The translations under genes were made by a program, and so were the position numbers. This document shows positions 44,735 through 53,935 of a stretch of DNA of 64,000 bases, piece after piece (the first letter of the stretch is position 1; each line of letters opens with the position of its first letter). The notes under the pieces are model-generated. The model was not told the DNA's origin, ran no database searches, and saw only the letters and a list, made by a program, of their open reading frames with translations. The stretch is from Albimonas donghaensis (GTDB lineage: Bacteria > Pseudomonadota > Alphaproteobacteria > Rhodobacterales > Rhodobacteraceae), in contig NZ_FNMZ01000001.1 of NCBI RefSeq assembly GCF_900106695.1, positions 1,302,001-1,366,000 on the forward strand. The letters run 5' to 3'.

Positions 44735-45186
44735 TCGATGGTGACCTCCAGCCGCTGCCGGTCGCCCCGCGTCCCGGGCACGGCCAGCACGTAGCGGCCC
44801 GGCTTGATGGCGATGAAACTGATCTCCACCGTCCCGGCCTCGTCGAATTCGAGGCTGTCGAGCCCCAGCGGCCGGATCTCGATCCCCTCGATGACGATTT
44901 CGTCGATCCAGATGGCGCGGAAGAACCCGGCCCCGGCCAGCGCGATTTCGCCCGATCCGTCGGCCTCGATCTCGATCTCGTAATAAGTCCCCGATTTCAG
45001 GACCAGCGGCGCCTCGGCCAGCGGTTCCCCGACCGAGAGCAGGATCGGCGGCAGGTCGGCGCGGTTCTTGCCCGCCAGCAGGCCCGCGGGGCCGAACCCC
45101 TCCGCCAGCGCCGGGGCGGAGACGGAGACGGAGACGGAGGCGGCGAGCAGCGCCAGGCAGGCGGCGAATGACGTGAGGCGGCGCAT
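44731..45186 (-). CDS. Exported hypothetical protein of the PQQ/ABC operon
   Basis: 151 residues with a signal peptide (L-T-S-F-A-A-C-L-A-L-L-A-A-S-V-S...A-L-A). The remainder is all-beta in character: S-G-T-Y-Y-E-I-E-I-E-A-D-G-S-G-E-I, then I-W-I-D-E-I-V-I-E-G-I-E-I, then A-G-T-V-E-I-S-F-I-A-I-K-P-G-R-Y-V-L-A-V-P-G. The end resembles a cupredoxin strand pair but lacks the Cys/His/Met copper ligands. I do not recognise it. It lies between the ATPase gene (four-base overlap) and the beta-propeller gene (two bases away). Confidence 0.75.
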
Positions 45187-45188
45187 GG

Positions 45189-46160
45189 TCAGCCCTCCTT
45201 CGGGGTGGGGCGGGCGGCGGCGCCCCAGGGGAAACGGCCGACCTTGATGGACTTGATGGCTTCGCGGCTTTCCACGTCGATCACCGTCACGTCGCCGGAG
45301 ACGCCGTTGGTGGTGAACAGCCGCCGGTGATCGGGGGAGAACGCCATGTGCCAGACCCGCCGTCCGACAAGGATGTAGTCCACGACCTCGTAGGTTTCGG
45401 CATCCACCACGGCGACATGGTTGGACGGGCCCAGCGCCACGAAAACCGTGCGGCCGTCGGGGGTGAACTCGAACCCCACCGGCTGGATGCGGTCGTCATG
45501 CACGCCCTTGATGTCGAAGCGGATCTTCGCAAGCTCCGCCTGGTCCGCAACGGCGAACACCGTCACCGTGCCGCCGATCTCCGACGACACCCACAGCTCC
45601 GTCCCCCGCCTCGCGAACTCGGCATGGCGGGGGCGCGAATCCACCAGCGTGTTGGCGAACAGCACGTGGGTCCCGGTGTCGATCCAGTGCGCCATGTTGG
45701 TGGTCTCGGACGTGGTGATGGCGATGCGCCCGTCCGGCGACACGGCCATGCCCTCCGGCTCGATCCCCACGTCGATCTGGGCGATGACGCGGCGGGTCTC
45801 CACGTCCACCACGGTGGCGATGGCGTCGTCCTCGTTGGCGATGTAGAGCCGCCGGTCGTCGGGATGCAGGGCGAACTGCTCGGGGTCCTCGCCGGAGGGG
45901 AGGTTGTGCAGGATCTCCCCCGACGCCGGGTCCATGACCTGCACCGCGTCGGAATCCGAAGCGCAGATATAGACGCGGGAGAAGTCGTGCGAGAACACGA
46001 TCCCCCGCGGCCGTTCCCCGGTGGGGATCGTGCGGGTGACCTCCAGCGTCTCGGTGTCGATGACGCTGATCGTGTCGTCCTTCTCGTTGGTCACCCAGAT
46101 CTCGTCCGCCGCGGCGGGGGCGATCCCGGCCAGCAGCGCGAGCGTGATGGCGCGGATCAT
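45189..46160 (-). CDS. Exported YVTN-type beta-propeller protein of the PQQ cluster
   Basis: 323 residues with a signal peptide ending A-P-A-A-A. Seven YVTN-like repeats (for example W-V-T-N-E-K-D-D-T-I-S-V-I-D-T-E-T-L-E-V, L-Y-I-A-N-E-D-D-A, L-F-T-T-N-G-V-S-G-D-V-T-V-I-D-V) form a propeller. Proteins of this type accompany PQQ-dependent dehydrogenases and their ABC transporter. It may handle the quinoprotein or a ligand in the periplasm. Its start overlaps the stop of the binding-protein gene by four bases. Confidence 0.9.
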   Translation of the reverse strand: MIRAITLALLAGIAPAAADEIWVTNEKDDTISVIDTETLEVTRTIPTGERPRGIVFSHDFSRVYICASDSDAVQVMDPASGEILHNLPSGEDPEQFALHPDDRRLYIANEDDAIATVVDVETRRVIAQIDVGIEPEGMAVSPDGRIAITTSETTNMAHWIDTGTHVLFANTLVDSRPRHAEFARRGTELWVSSEIGGTVTVFAVADQAELAKIRFDIKGVHDDRIQPVGFEFTPDGRTVFVALGPSNHVAVVDAETYEVVDYILVGRRVWHMAFSPDHRRLFTTNGVSGDVTVIDVESREAIKSIKVGRFPWGAAARPTPKEG

Positions 46161-47347
46161 CCGTTACCTCCCTCGAAGGCCCGGCAGGCGCTTTCGGGCG
46201 CATCCTGGCCGAGCGTGTCCATCTCGTTGCGTTGGTGCAGGAACCCTTCCAGCGGCGCCATCGCCACCAGCCCGCGGGGATGGGCGAGCGGGATCGGCTG
46301 GCGAAGCTGCCCGTTCCAGGCCCGAAAGCTGAGCGGACGGCCCTTGAAGCCCGCAAGCTCGAACTCCGGCCCCAGCATGTAGGCCCGCAGCCGCCCCGGC
46401 TCGGCGGAGACGGCGCGCGTCGCGGCCTCGCCCACCGCGCGCAGGGCGGCCCAGGCGGCGTAGTCCTCGGGCCGCATGTCGCGCCCCGCCAGCGCCCGGA
46501 AGCGGGACTGAAGCTGGCTCGCCCCCCATTGCTCGGCCTGCGGGGTCCAGGCGGAGGGGACCAGACCCTCGGACCCGGCGAAGAGCCGAGGCTCCCAGGT
46601 GTTGAACATCATCCAGCGGGCGAAATCGCCCTGCTCGTCCGCGACCAGCAGCACGTCATGCGCAGGCAGGTTCTGGGTGAACAGCGGCGCCTCCTGCCCC
46701 GCCAGCCGGCGGATATCGGCCGAGGCGTGGTCCCAGACCTCCCGCCCCCGGATCCGCAGCCCGAATTTCCGCGCCGCGGCGGCCAGCGCCCCGGCCCATT
46801 CGGCGTCGCCCTCATGCGTGCCCTCGATCATCGCCAGCTCCGTCCAGCGGCGGGCGGCGAGGAACTGCATCAGCGCATCCGCCCGCATGGCGAGGCTGGG
46901 AAAGACGTGCAGGACATTGGCCCGGCAGCCTGCCCCGCGCAGATCCGCCTCCGGCGCCGCGGCGTTGAAGATCAGCGCGCCCTCGGCCTCGGGCAGATCG
47001 GCGATGGCGGTCAGCGTCGCCGCGGGGGCGGAGACGACCAGCAGCCCGGTCTCCGACAGCAGCGCGCGGGCGGGGGCGAGCGGATCTTCGCCCGGCGGGA
47101 TCACCACCTCCGACAAGGCGAACCGCTGGCCCAGGAACCGCCCCGACGCGGCGTTGTCCGCCAGCCCCAGCCGCGCCCCGGCCAACCCCAGATCCTCCGG
47201 CGCCGGGTCGAGATTGGAGAGCACCGGCGGCCGCGCCGCCCGCGCCTCCAGCCACCCCACGCGCAGCGCCAGCGGATCGGCCCGCGCCGACGGGGCGAGG
47301 GCCAGCAGGGCGGCGAAAGCGGCGGCGAGGGAACGGGTGCGGATCAT
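46157..47347 (-). CDS. Periplasmic binding protein of the PQQ-linked ABC system
   Basis: 396 residues with signal peptide L-A-A-A-F-A-A-L-L-A-L-A-P-S-A-R-A. It has the two-lobed, branched-chain-amino-acid-type binding-protein fold seen in the PQQ-associated family (V-S-A-P-A-A-T-L-T-A-I-A, A-L-I-F-N-A-A-A, E-L-A-M-I-E-G-T-H-E-G-D, L-V-A-D-E-Q-G-D-F). It is odd that an importer-type binding protein is linked to an ABC-2 permease, but the pairing recurs in known Ped-like clusters. First gene of the minus-strand operon, with a PQQ-regulon motif about 40 bases upstream. Confidence 0.85.
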   Translation of the reverse strand: MIRTRSLAAAFAALLALAPSARADPLALRVGWLEARAARPPVLSNLDPAPEDLGLAGARLGLADNAASGRFLGQRFALSEVVIPPGEDPLAPARALLSETGLLVVSAPAATLTAIADLPEAEGALIFNAAAPEADLRGAGCRANVLHVFPSLAMRADALMQFLAARRWTELAMIEGTHEGDAEWAGALAAAARKFGLRIRGREVWDHASADIRRLAGQEAPLFTQNLPAHDVLLVADEQGDFARWMMFNTWEPRLFAGSEGLVPSAWTPQAEQWGASQLQSRFRALAGRDMRPEDYAAWAALRAVGEAATRAVSAEPGRLRAYMLGPEFELAGFKGRPLSFRAWNGQLRQPIPLAHPRGLVAMAPLEGFLHQRNEMDTLGQDAPESACRAFEGGNG

Positions 47348-47387
47348 GGGGCGGAGCCTAGCCGCGGCCGCCCGCCGCGGGACATTG

Positions 47388-47397
47388 GACCAAAGTC
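47388..47397 (+). promoter_or_regulatory. PQQ-regulon motif site 2 (GACCAAAGTC), divergent binding-protein/cytochrome promoter
   Basis: GACCAAAGTC, preceded by G, in the 168-base gap between the divergent binding-protein gene (47347) and cytochrome gene (47516). It is 40 bases from the former and 118 from the latter. An AAGGTCG half-match follows at 47436-47442, so a second weaker site is possible. Confidence 0.6.
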
Positions 47398-47515
47398 TCG
47401 CCCCCCGGATGCGCCCGCCCCCGCCCTGTCGCCATAAGGTCGAATACCGGCCGCGCCGGACCGCATGCTAGCGCTGGGATCAACAGCACGAAACCAGCCG
47501 ACAGGGAGACGGCCG

Positions 47516-48256
47516 ATGACCGGACCGGGGCGCGGGAAACCGCTTGGACAATTCGCGATCGCGACCGGCGCCGCCGCCGCCCTGGCGCTGGGCGCCGCGG
47601 GGCTCGCCCTCGCGCATGGAGACGTCGCCCCCCAGCCGGTGGAGACCGGCGCCCTGCCCGATCTGGGCGAGGACTGGCTGACCGAAAACCCCTATCGCGA
47701 CGCGGGCCCGGAGGTCTGGGCCGAGGCCATCGCCATCGGCGACAGCGGCTACAACCAGAACTGCGCGCGCTGCCACGGGCTGGGGGTGATCTCCGGCGGG
47801 CTCGCCCCCGACCTGCGCTACCTGGAAGCCGAGGAATACGGCGACGAATGGTATGCGGAGCGGTTCCGCACCGGCTACACCCAGAACGGGATCACCAAGA
47901 TGCCGGCCTTCGGGGAGCTGCTGGGCCAGAAGGCCGCCTGGGCGATCCGCACCTATATCGAGACCCGCCCCGACGACGGCGCCATGGACGCGCATTCCGA
48001 CCGGCTGAAGGCCATCCGGGACGCGCTGTCGGCGATGGACGCCGCCGCCCCCGACGCCGACCCCGCCCCGGACCCGGAGGCCGTCGAGGCCCTGCGCGCC
48101 GAACTGGAAGCCATCGCCGCCGAGGTGCCCACCGCCTCCGGCGCCCCCGTCGCCGACAGCGCCGCCTATCGCGCCGCCGCCCGGCTGTCCGGTCCGAAGG
48201 CGGACCTGAATGCGGCCGCGGAGGTGCTGACCATCGGCCTCTCGGCCGCCCACTGA
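47516..48256 (+). CDS. Periplasmic cytochrome c-550, PedF-like
   Basis: 246 residues from ATG 47516 (AGGGAG seven bases upstream). A signal/anchor segment (A-A-A-L-A-L-G-A-A-G-L-A-L-A) is followed by one haem site C83-A-R-C86-H87 and a likely axial Met129 (G-I-T-K-M-P-A-F-G). This is the electron acceptor expected for the quinoprotein alcohol dehydrogenase. About 95 residues after the haem domain form an Ala/Asp-rich helical extension, longer than usual. First gene of a plus-strand pair with the MoxJ-like gene. Confidence 0.88.
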   Translation: MTGPGRGKPLGQFAIATGAAAALALGAAGLALAHGDVAPQPVETGALPDLGEDWLTENPYRDAGPEVWAEAIAIGDSGYNQNCARCHGLGVISGGLAPDLRYLEAEEYGDEWYAERFRTGYTQNGITKMPAFGELLGQKAAWAIRTYIETRPDDGAMDAHSDRLKAIRDALSAMDAAAPDADPAPDPEAVEALRAELEAIAAEVPTASGAPVADSAAYRAAARLSGPKADLNAAAEVLTIGLSAAH

Positions 48257-48278
48257 GCCGGCCGGAGGTCCCCCGGTC

Positions 48279-49265
48279 ATGGCTCGCGCGCGTCGCCGCT
48301 TCGCTCCCATCCCCGCCGTCCCGCCCCGGGGCGGCCCGCCGGCCCGTCGCAACGCCCGCCCCGGCTTGCGCGCGGCGCTCAGGGTCCTGCCGGCGATGAT
48401 CTTCGCCGCGGGTCTGGCGGGGGAAGCGGCGGCGCGCTGCGAGGATGTCGTCCCGCAACCCAGGCCCCAGAACGCCTCGCGCGACTATGTGGGCCAGTCG
48501 CTGGACGCCATCCGCGAACGCGGCTTCATCCGCTTCGCGGTCTACGAGGATTTCCCCCCCTGGTCCTGGCAGGGCCCGGACGCCGCCCCGATGGGCGTCG
48601 ACATCGCGCTGGGCCGGATCATCGCCGAGGATCTCGGCGTCGCCCCCCGCTTCGATTTCGTGACCCCCGCCGAGACCTATGAGGCCGACCTGCGCAACCA
48701 TGTCTGGAAAGGGCCGGTGGTGGGGGGCTCGGCCTCCAACGTGATGCTGCACGCGCCCTATGACTCCCGGCTCGCCTGCCGGGTGGAGCAGGTGGTGTTC
48801 ACCGGCATCTACTTCACCGAGCGCGTCGCCATCGCCTATCGCGAAGACGCCTATCCCGACGACGCGCCCGTCCCCGCCTGGTTCCGCTTCGACGCGGTGG
48901 CGGTGGAGAACGACTCGATCGCGGATTTCTACCTGACCTCGCTGGCCCGCGGCGCGCTGGCCGGCAATCTGCGCCGCTTCCCCACCACCGCCGCGGCCAT
49001 GCGGGCGCTGGCGGCGGGGGAGACGAAAGCCGCCATGGGCCCGCGCGGGGAACTGGAGGCCGGGCTCGTCCCCGGGCTCGCCCTGCACGCGCCGCCCCTG
49101 CCCGGCTTCGCCCGCGGATCGTGGATGCTGGGGGTGGCGGTGCGCCATTCCTGGCGGCCGCTCGCCTATGCCGTCGACGACGCGGTGCAGGCGGCGGTGG
49201 CGGACGGACGCCTCGCCGCGATCTTCGAGGCCCACGGGCTCACCTGGGAGAAACCCGACTGGTGA
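48279..49265 (+). CDS. Quinoprotein-associated solute-binding protein (MoxJ/PedG-like)
   Basis: 328 residues. An Arg/Pro-rich N-terminus precedes a signal sequence (V-L-P-A-M-I-F-A-A-G-L-A-G-E-A-A-A). The mature protein has the family-3 binding-protein fold: I-R-F-A-V-Y-E-D-F-P-P-W-S-W, G-V-D-I-A-L-G-R-I-I-A, and T-E-R-V-A-I-A-Y-R. This MoxJ-type family accompanies PQQ dehydrogenases and may help load or activate the enzyme. It lies 22 bases after the cytochrome gene. Confidence 0.85.
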   Translation: MARARRRFAPIPAVPPRGGPPARRNARPGLRAALRVLPAMIFAAGLAGEAAARCEDVVPQPRPQNASRDYVGQSLDAIRERGFIRFAVYEDFPPWSWQGPDAAPMGVDIALGRIIAEDLGVAPRFDFVTPAETYEADLRNHVWKGPVVGGSASNVMLHAPYDSRLACRVEQVVFTGIYFTERVAIAYREDAYPDDAPVPAWFRFDAVAVENDSIADFYLTSLARGALAGNLRRFPTTAAAMRALAAGETKAAMGPRGELEAGLVPGLALHAPPLPGFARGSWMLGVAVRHSWRPLAYAVDDAVQAAVADGRLAAIFEAHGLTWEKPDW

Positions 49266-49275
49266 GCCCCTCTAC

Positions 49276-49285
49276 GACTTTGGTC
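49276..49285 (-). promoter_or_regulatory. PQQ-regulon motif site 3 (GACCAAAGTC on the minus strand), upstream of coxG
   Basis: The minus strand reads GACCAAAGTC, preceded by C. The site starts 10 bases after the stop of the MoxJ-like gene and lies 68 bases before the coxG ATG. Orientation is reversed relative to the gene, as also occurs for an imperfect palindrome. Confidence 0.55.
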
Positions 49286-49353
49286 GCATGGCGCGTCGCC
49301 GCGGCCCGTCCCTACTCTTGTTCACCGACCGCCCCCGAAGGAGGCCGCCCCCC

Positions 49354-49941
49354 ATGGAAATGACCGGCGAAACCGTCATCCGCGCCCCCCGCGGCGACGT
49401 GTGGTCCGCGCTCAACGACCCCGACGTGCTCAAGGCCTGCATTCCGGGCTGCGAGCGGCTGGAAAAGACCTCGCCCACCGACATGGAAGCCGACGTCACC
49501 CAGAAGGTCGGCCCGGTGAAGGCCAGGTTCAAAGGCGCGGTGACCCTGGAGGACATCGTGGAGGGCGAAAGCTACCGCCTGGTCGGAGAGGGCAAGGGCG
49601 GCGCCGCGGGCTTCGCCAAGGGCGGCGCGCATGTGCGCCTGTCGGACCACGACGAGGGCACGCTGCTGTCCTACGAGGCCGAGGCGCGGGTGGGCGGCAA
49701 GCTGGCGCAGCTGGGCTCGCGGCTGATCGACGGGTTTGCGCGCAAGATGGCCGACGAATTCTTCGCCACCTTCAAGGCGCAGGTGGAGGGCCCCCCCTCC
49801 GCTGAAACCGCCGCCGCGATAACCGACGCGGACACCGATGCGAGCAACGCCGCGAGCACCGAGGACACCGCCGCGCGCGAACCGGCGATGGCCGGCGCCG
49901 CGCCCGAAAGCAAAAGCTGGATCAGGAAGATCTTCTCCTGA
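49354..49941 (+). CDS. coxG: CoxG-family (SRPBCC) accessory protein of the molybdenum hydroxylase
   Basis: 195 residues from ATG 49354 (GGAGG upstream; ATG 49360 is also possible). A START/SRPBCC-fold CoxG domain fills about 1 to 150 ([28 protein letters not shown]). A disordered Asp/Ala/Thr tail ends in the amphipathic K-S-W-I-R-K-I-F-S. CoxG of CO dehydrogenase recruits the enzyme to the membrane. Here it leads coxG-S-L-M, preceded by a PQQ-regulon motif. Confidence 0.9.
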   Translation: MEMTGETVIRAPRGDVWSALNDPDVLKACIPGCERLEKTSPTDMEADVTQKVGPVKARFKGAVTLEDIVEGESYRLVGEGKGGAAGFAKGGAHVRLSDHDEGTLLSYEAEARVGGKLAQLGSRLIDGFARKMADEFFATFKAQVEGPPSAETAAAITDADTDASNAASTEDTAAREPAMAGAAPESKSWIRKIFS

Positions 49942-50038
49942 TCCCGCTCCACGCCCAGACCCGTCACGGCGGCCCCCGCAGGGAGGCGGGGCGCGCGCCG
50001 CAACCAACCGAGCCAACAGCCAGGGGAGGACATTCCGG

Positions 50039-50530
50039 ATGCCCGGCATCAAACTGACCGTCAACGGCAAGACCGTCGAGAAAACCGTCGAGGGCCGCAC
50101 GCTTCTGGTGCAGCTGCTGCGCGAGGAACTTGGCCTGACCGGCACCCATGTGGGCTGCGACACCTCGCAATGCGGCGCCTGCCTGGTGCATGTGAACGGC
50201 GAAAGCGTGAAATCCTGCACCATGCTCGCCGCCGCCGCCGAGGGCGCGGAGATCACCACCATCGAGGGCGTCTCGTCCCGCGACGGGACCCTCAACGTGG
50301 TCCAGGCCGCCTTCCAGGAGCATCACGGCCTGCAATGCGGCTTCTGCACCCCGGGCATGGTGATGTCGATCACCGACCTGCTGCGGGTCAACGCCTCGCC
50401 TTCGGAGACGGAGGTCCGCGAGTGGCTCGAGGGCAATATCTGCCGCTGCACCGGCTACCACAATATCGTCAAGGCGGCGCTTTCCGCGGCCGAGACCCTG
50501 CGCGGCGCCCAGCCCGTCGCGGCGGAATAA
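50039..50530 (+). CDS. coxS: Molybdenum hydroxylase small (2Fe-2S) subunit, CoxS-like
   Basis: 163 residues. A plant-ferredoxin-type cluster is ligated by Cys40, 45, 48 and 60 ([10 protein letters not shown]...S-C), and a second cluster in the helical domain by Cys100, 103, 135 and 137 ([16 protein letters not shown]). It carries electrons from the molybdenum centre to the FAD subunit. GGGGAGGA lies upstream of the ATG. It is followed 16 bases later by coxL. Confidence 0.95.
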   Translation: MPGIKLTVNGKTVEKTVEGRTLLVQLLREELGLTGTHVGCDTSQCGACLVHVNGESVKSCTMLAAAAEGAEITTIEGVSSRDGTLNVVQAAFQEHHGLQCGFCTPGMVMSITDLLRVNASPSETEVREWLEGNICRCTGYHNIVKAALSAAETLRGAQPVAAE

Positions 50531-50546
50531 GGGAGGATTTCGGATC

Positions 50547-52925
50547 ATGGCCAAGGATTTCGGCATCGGCGCCAGCTCCAAGCGGCGCGAAGACAAGCGG
50601 TTCCTGACCGGCACGGGACGCTACACCGACGACATGAACAAGCCCGGCCAGGCCTATGTGCATTTCCTGCGCTCGGACATGGCCAGCGGCAGGATCAACG
50701 GCATCGACATCGCGGCGGCCGAGGCCGCGCCCGGCGTCATCAAGGTCTTCACCTCCAGGGACTTCGAGGCCGTGGGCGGCGTGCCCTGCGGCTGGCAGGT
50801 GACCGACAGGCACGGCGAGCCGATGAAGGAGCCCAAGCACCCCGTGCTGGCCGAGGGCTTCGTGCGCCATGTGGGCGACCCGATCGCCGCCGTGGTGGCC
50901 GAGACCCGCGCCCAGGCCCGCGACGCCGCCGAGCTGATCGAGGTCGATCTCGAAGAGCTTCCCGCCGTCGTGAACCTGCGCGCCGCCGTCTCCGGCGGGA
51001 CCGCCGTGCACCCGGAGGCCCCCGACAACCTCTGCTATGACTGGGACTTCCCGGCCGAGAGCAAGGACGCGGTGGACGAGGCCATCCGCAACGCCCACCA
51101 CGTCACGGTGCTTGAGCTGGTCAACAACCGCCTCGTCGCCAACCCGATGGAGCCGCGCGCCGCCATCGGCGAATACGACGCCGCCGACGACCAGCACACG
51201 CTCTGGACCACTTCGCAGAACCCGCATGTGATCCGGCTGCTGATGGGCGCCTTCGTGCTCGGCATCCCCGAGCACAAGCTGCGGGTCGTGGCGCCCGATG
51301 TGGGCGGGGGCTTCGGCTCCAAGATCTACCACTACGCCGAAGAGGCCTTCGTGACGCTGGCCGCCAAGGTGCTGAACCGGCCGGTGAAATGGACCTCCGA
51401 CCGGGGCGAGGCCTTCATGTCCGACGCCCATGGCCGGGATCACGTCTGCAAGGTCGAACTGGCGATGGACGCGGAGGGGCATTTCCTCGCGCTCCGCTCC
51501 ACCACGCTGGCCAACATGGGCGCCTATCTGTCGACCTTCGCGCCCTGCATCCCGACCTGGCTGCACGGCACGCTGCTGGCGGGCAACTACAAGACGCCGC
51601 TGATCTTCACCAATGTCCGCGCGGTCTTCACCAACACCGTGCCGGTGGACGCCTATCGCGGCGCCGGCCGGCCGGAGGCCACCTACCTGATCGAGCGAAC
51701 CGTGGACAAGGCGGCGCGCGAGATGGGGATCGACCCGGCGGAGCTGCGCCGGCGCAACTTCATCACCCAGTTCCCCTACCAGACGCCGGTGGCGGTGGAA
51801 TACGACTCCGGCGACTACAACGCGACGCTCGACAAGGTTCTGGAGGGCTCCGACCGCGCCGGTTTCGAGGCACGCAAGGCCGAGAGCGCGTCGCGCGGCA
51901 AGCTGCGCGGCTACGGGCTCGCGCATTACATCGAGGCCTGCGGGATCGCGCCGTCCTCGCTGGTCGGCGCGCTCGGGGCCCGGGCCGGGCTTTACGAGGC
52001 CGCGACGGTGCGGGTGAACCCGACCGGCTCGATCTCGGTCTTCACCGGTTCGCATTCCCACGGGCAAGGCCATGAAACCACCTTCGCCCAGGTGGTCGCC
52101 GACATGCTCGGCGTGCCCGAAGACAGCATCGACATCGTGCATGGCGACACCAACCGCGTGCCCTTCGGCATGGGCACCTACGGGTCGCGCAGCCTCGCCG
52201 TCGGCGGCTCGGCCATCGTGAAGTCGGTCGACAAGATCGTGGCCAAGGCCAAGAAGATCGCGGCCCATCTGCTGGAGGCGGCCGAAAGCGACATCACCTT
52301 CGAGAACGGCCAGTTCTCCGTCCAGGGCACGGACAAGTCGCTGGCCTGGGGCGAGGTCTGCCTCGCCGCCTATGTCCCCCACAAATACCCGATCGAGACG
52401 CTGGAGCCGGGGCTGGAGGAGACGTCGTTCTACGATCCCGCCAACTTCACCTATCCCTCGGGCGCCTATGCCTGCGAGGTGGAGGTGGATCCCGAGACCG
52501 GCAAGGTCGAGGTGCTCTCCTTCACCGCGGCGGATGATTTCGGCAACGTGGTCAACCCGATGATCGTCGAGGGGCAGGTGCATGGGGGGCTCGCCCAGGG
52601 GCTCGGCCAGGCGTTGATGGAGGGCTGCGTCTACGACGAGAACGGCCAGCTCATCACCGCGAGCTTCATGGACTACGCCATGCCGCTGGCCAAGGACCTG
52701 CCCTCCTTCACGGTGGACAACTCCGCCTGCACGCCCTGCACCCACAATCCGCTGGGGGTGAAGGGCTGCGGGGAGGCCGGGGCCATCGGCAGCCCGCCGG
52801 CGCTGGTCAACGCGGTGCTCGACGCGCTCTCGGATTACGGGATCGCGCATATCGACATGCCGCTGACCCCGTCCAAGGTCTGGGCCGCCATCGACGCCGC
52901 CCGTCCGGCCGCGGCCGCGGAATGA
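50547..52925 (+). CDS. coxL: Molybdenum hydroxylase large subunit, form II CoxL-like (possible aldehyde dehydrogenase)
   Basis: 792 residues of the xanthine-oxidase family. The active-site loop reads A-Y-R-G-A-G-R at 369 to 375, the form II signature, not A-Y-x-C-S-F-R of true form I CO dehydrogenase, so there is no copper-binding Cys. The catalytic Glu is probably Glu743 in [10 protein letters not shown]. Molybdopterin-binding segments G-G-G-F-G-S-K and [10 protein letters not shown] are present. Form II enzymes have been called CO dehydrogenases, but many act on aldehydes or heterocycles. Because it shares a promoter motif with the PQQ alcohol system, oxidation of the aldehyde product is an attractive alternative. 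Confidence 0.9.
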   Translation: MAKDFGIGASSKRREDKRFLTGTGRYTDDMNKPGQAYVHFLRSDMASGRINGIDIAAAEAAPGVIKVFTSRDFEAVGGVPCGWQVTDRHGEPMKEPKHPVLAEGFVRHVGDPIAAVVAETRAQARDAAELIEVDLEELPAVVNLRAAVSGGTAVHPEAPDNLCYDWDFPAESKDAVDEAIRNAHHVTVLELVNNRLVANPMEPRAAIGEYDAADDQHTLWTTSQNPHVIRLLMGAFVLGIPEHKLRVVAPDVGGGFGSKIYHYAEEAFVTLAAKVLNRPVKWTSDRGEAFMSDAHGRDHVCKVELAMDAEGHFLALRSTTLANMGAYLSTFAPCIPTWLHGTLLAGNYKTPLIFTNVRAVFTNTVPVDAYRGAGRPEATYLIERTVDKAAREMGIDPAELRRRNFITQFPYQTPVAVEYDSGDYNATLDKVLEGSDRAGFEARKAESASRGKLRGYGLAHYIEACGIAPSSLVGALGARAGLYEAATVRVNPTGSISVFTGSHSHGQGHETTFAQVVADMLGVPEDSIDIVHGDTNRVPFGMGTYGSRSLAVGGSAIVKSVDKIVAKAKKIAAHLLEAAESDITFENGQFSVQGTDKSLAWGEVCLAAYVPHKYPIETLEPGLEETSFYDPANFTYPSGAYACEVEVDPETGKVEVLSFTAADDFGNVVNPMIVEGQVHGGLAQGLGQALMEGCVYDENGQLITASFMDYAMPLAKDLPSFTVDNSACTPCTHNPLGVKGCGEAGAIGSPPALVNAVLDALSDYGIAHIDMPLTPSKVWAAIDAARPAAAAE

Positions 52926-52982
52926 GGTGCGGCGGGCGCCGGCGGCCCGGCGCCCGCCCCTCGACCCTATAGGGAGAGACAC

Positions 52983-53780
52983 ATGTACAACTTCGATTAT
53001 CTCCGCCCCGCGAGCCTCGCCGAGGCCGTGGAGGCGATGAAGGGCGAGGACGCCCAGGCGATCTCCGGCGGCCAGACCCTGATCCCGACGCTGAAGGCGC
53101 GGCTGGCCTCGCCCTCGGTGCTGGTGGACCTGTCGGGCCTGGCCGAGCTGAAGGGCGTGAGCCGGGAGGGCGACAAGCTGGCCATCGGGGCGGCGACGCG
53201 CCATGCGGACGTGGCGGGCTCGGAGGCGGTGCGCTCCGCGATCCCGGCGCTGGCGGCGCTGGCGGGCAATATCGGCGACCCGGCGGTGCGCAATCGCGGC
53301 ACCCTCGGCGGGTCCGTCGCCAACAACGACCCCGCCGCCTGCTACCCCTCCGCCGCCCTGGCGCTGGGGGCGACGATCCACACCTCCGCCGGGCGCGCCA
53401 TCGCGGCCGACGACTTCTTCCTCGGCATGTTCGAAACCGCGCTGGAGGAGGGCGAGCTGGTCACCCGCGTCGACTTCCCGATCCCGACGGCGGCGAACTA
53501 CCAGAAGTTCGAACAGCCGGCCTCCCGCTTCGCGCTGGTGGGCGTGTTCGTGGCCCGCTTCCCGGGCGGGGCGCGGGTGGCGATCACCGGCGCCTGCGAA
53601 GGCGGCGTGTCGCGCTGGGATGCGGCGGAGGCGGCGCTGTCGTCGGACTTCTCCGCCGGCGCGGTGACGGGGATGGCCTTCCCCGCCGACGCGCTGATCG
53701 GGGACATCCACGGAACCCCCGCCTACCGGGCGAACCTGATCGGCGTGCTGACCAGGCGCGCCGTGCAGGCCTGCGGCTGA
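52983..53780 (+). CDS. coxM: Molybdenum hydroxylase FAD subunit, CoxM-like
   Basis: 265 residues, slightly shorter than typical CoxM. FAD contacts are visible in A-I-S-G-G-Q-T-L-I-P and N-I-G-D-P-A-V-R-N-R-G-T-L-G-G-S-V-A-N-N-D-P-A-A. It passes electrons to the quinone pool or another acceptor. It lies 57 bases after coxL and is followed 33 bases later by a strong terminator. Order G-S-L-M, where many form II clusters read S-L-M. Confidence 0.93.
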   Translation: MYNFDYLRPASLAEAVEAMKGEDAQAISGGQTLIPTLKARLASPSVLVDLSGLAELKGVSREGDKLAIGAATRHADVAGSEAVRSAIPALAALAGNIGDPAVRNRGTLGGSVANNDPAACYPSAALALGATIHTSAGRAIAADDFFLGMFETALEEGELVTRVDFPIPTAANYQKFEQPASRFALVGVFVARFPGGARVAITGACEGGVSRWDAAEAALSSDFSAGAVTGMAFPADALIGDIHGTPAYRANLIGVLTRRAVQACG

Positions 53781-53813
53781 AAGCGGTCTCCTCCCCGTTC
53801 CGTCGCGGCCGGG

Positions 53814-53851
53814 GGCGGCCCTTCCCTTTCGGGGGAGGGGCCGCCTTTTTT
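53814..53851 (+). terminator. Intrinsic terminator of coxGSLM
   Basis: A 13-bp stem (GGCGGCCCTTCCC at 53814-53826 with its complement at 53833-53845, one G-T pair) and a TTTCGG loop, followed by six T residues (53846-53851). A textbook intrinsic terminator ending the cox operon. Confidence 0.93.
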
Positions 53852-53935
53852 CATGTCAGGATCAATGCAGGCGGCGCATGGAAACCCGCGGAATCGATGC
53901 GCTGGGCGCATCGTCGACGTTGCGGGCCGCGGGCC

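Noticed and set aside
47436-47442. A further full copy of the PQQ-regulon motif
   Set aside because: Only the AAGGTCG half matches; the GACC half does not.
50547-52925. True (form I) CO dehydrogenase
   Set aside because: The active-site loop is A-Y-R-G-A-G-R rather than A-Y-x-C-S-F-R, so the copper-binding Cys is missing.
50469-53711. A 1080-codon open frame antisense to coxL and coxM
   Set aside because: It is the shadow of the cox genes in high-GC DNA; its translation is rich in Arg, His, Gly and Val without domains, while the plus strand encodes clear CoxS/L/M motifs.
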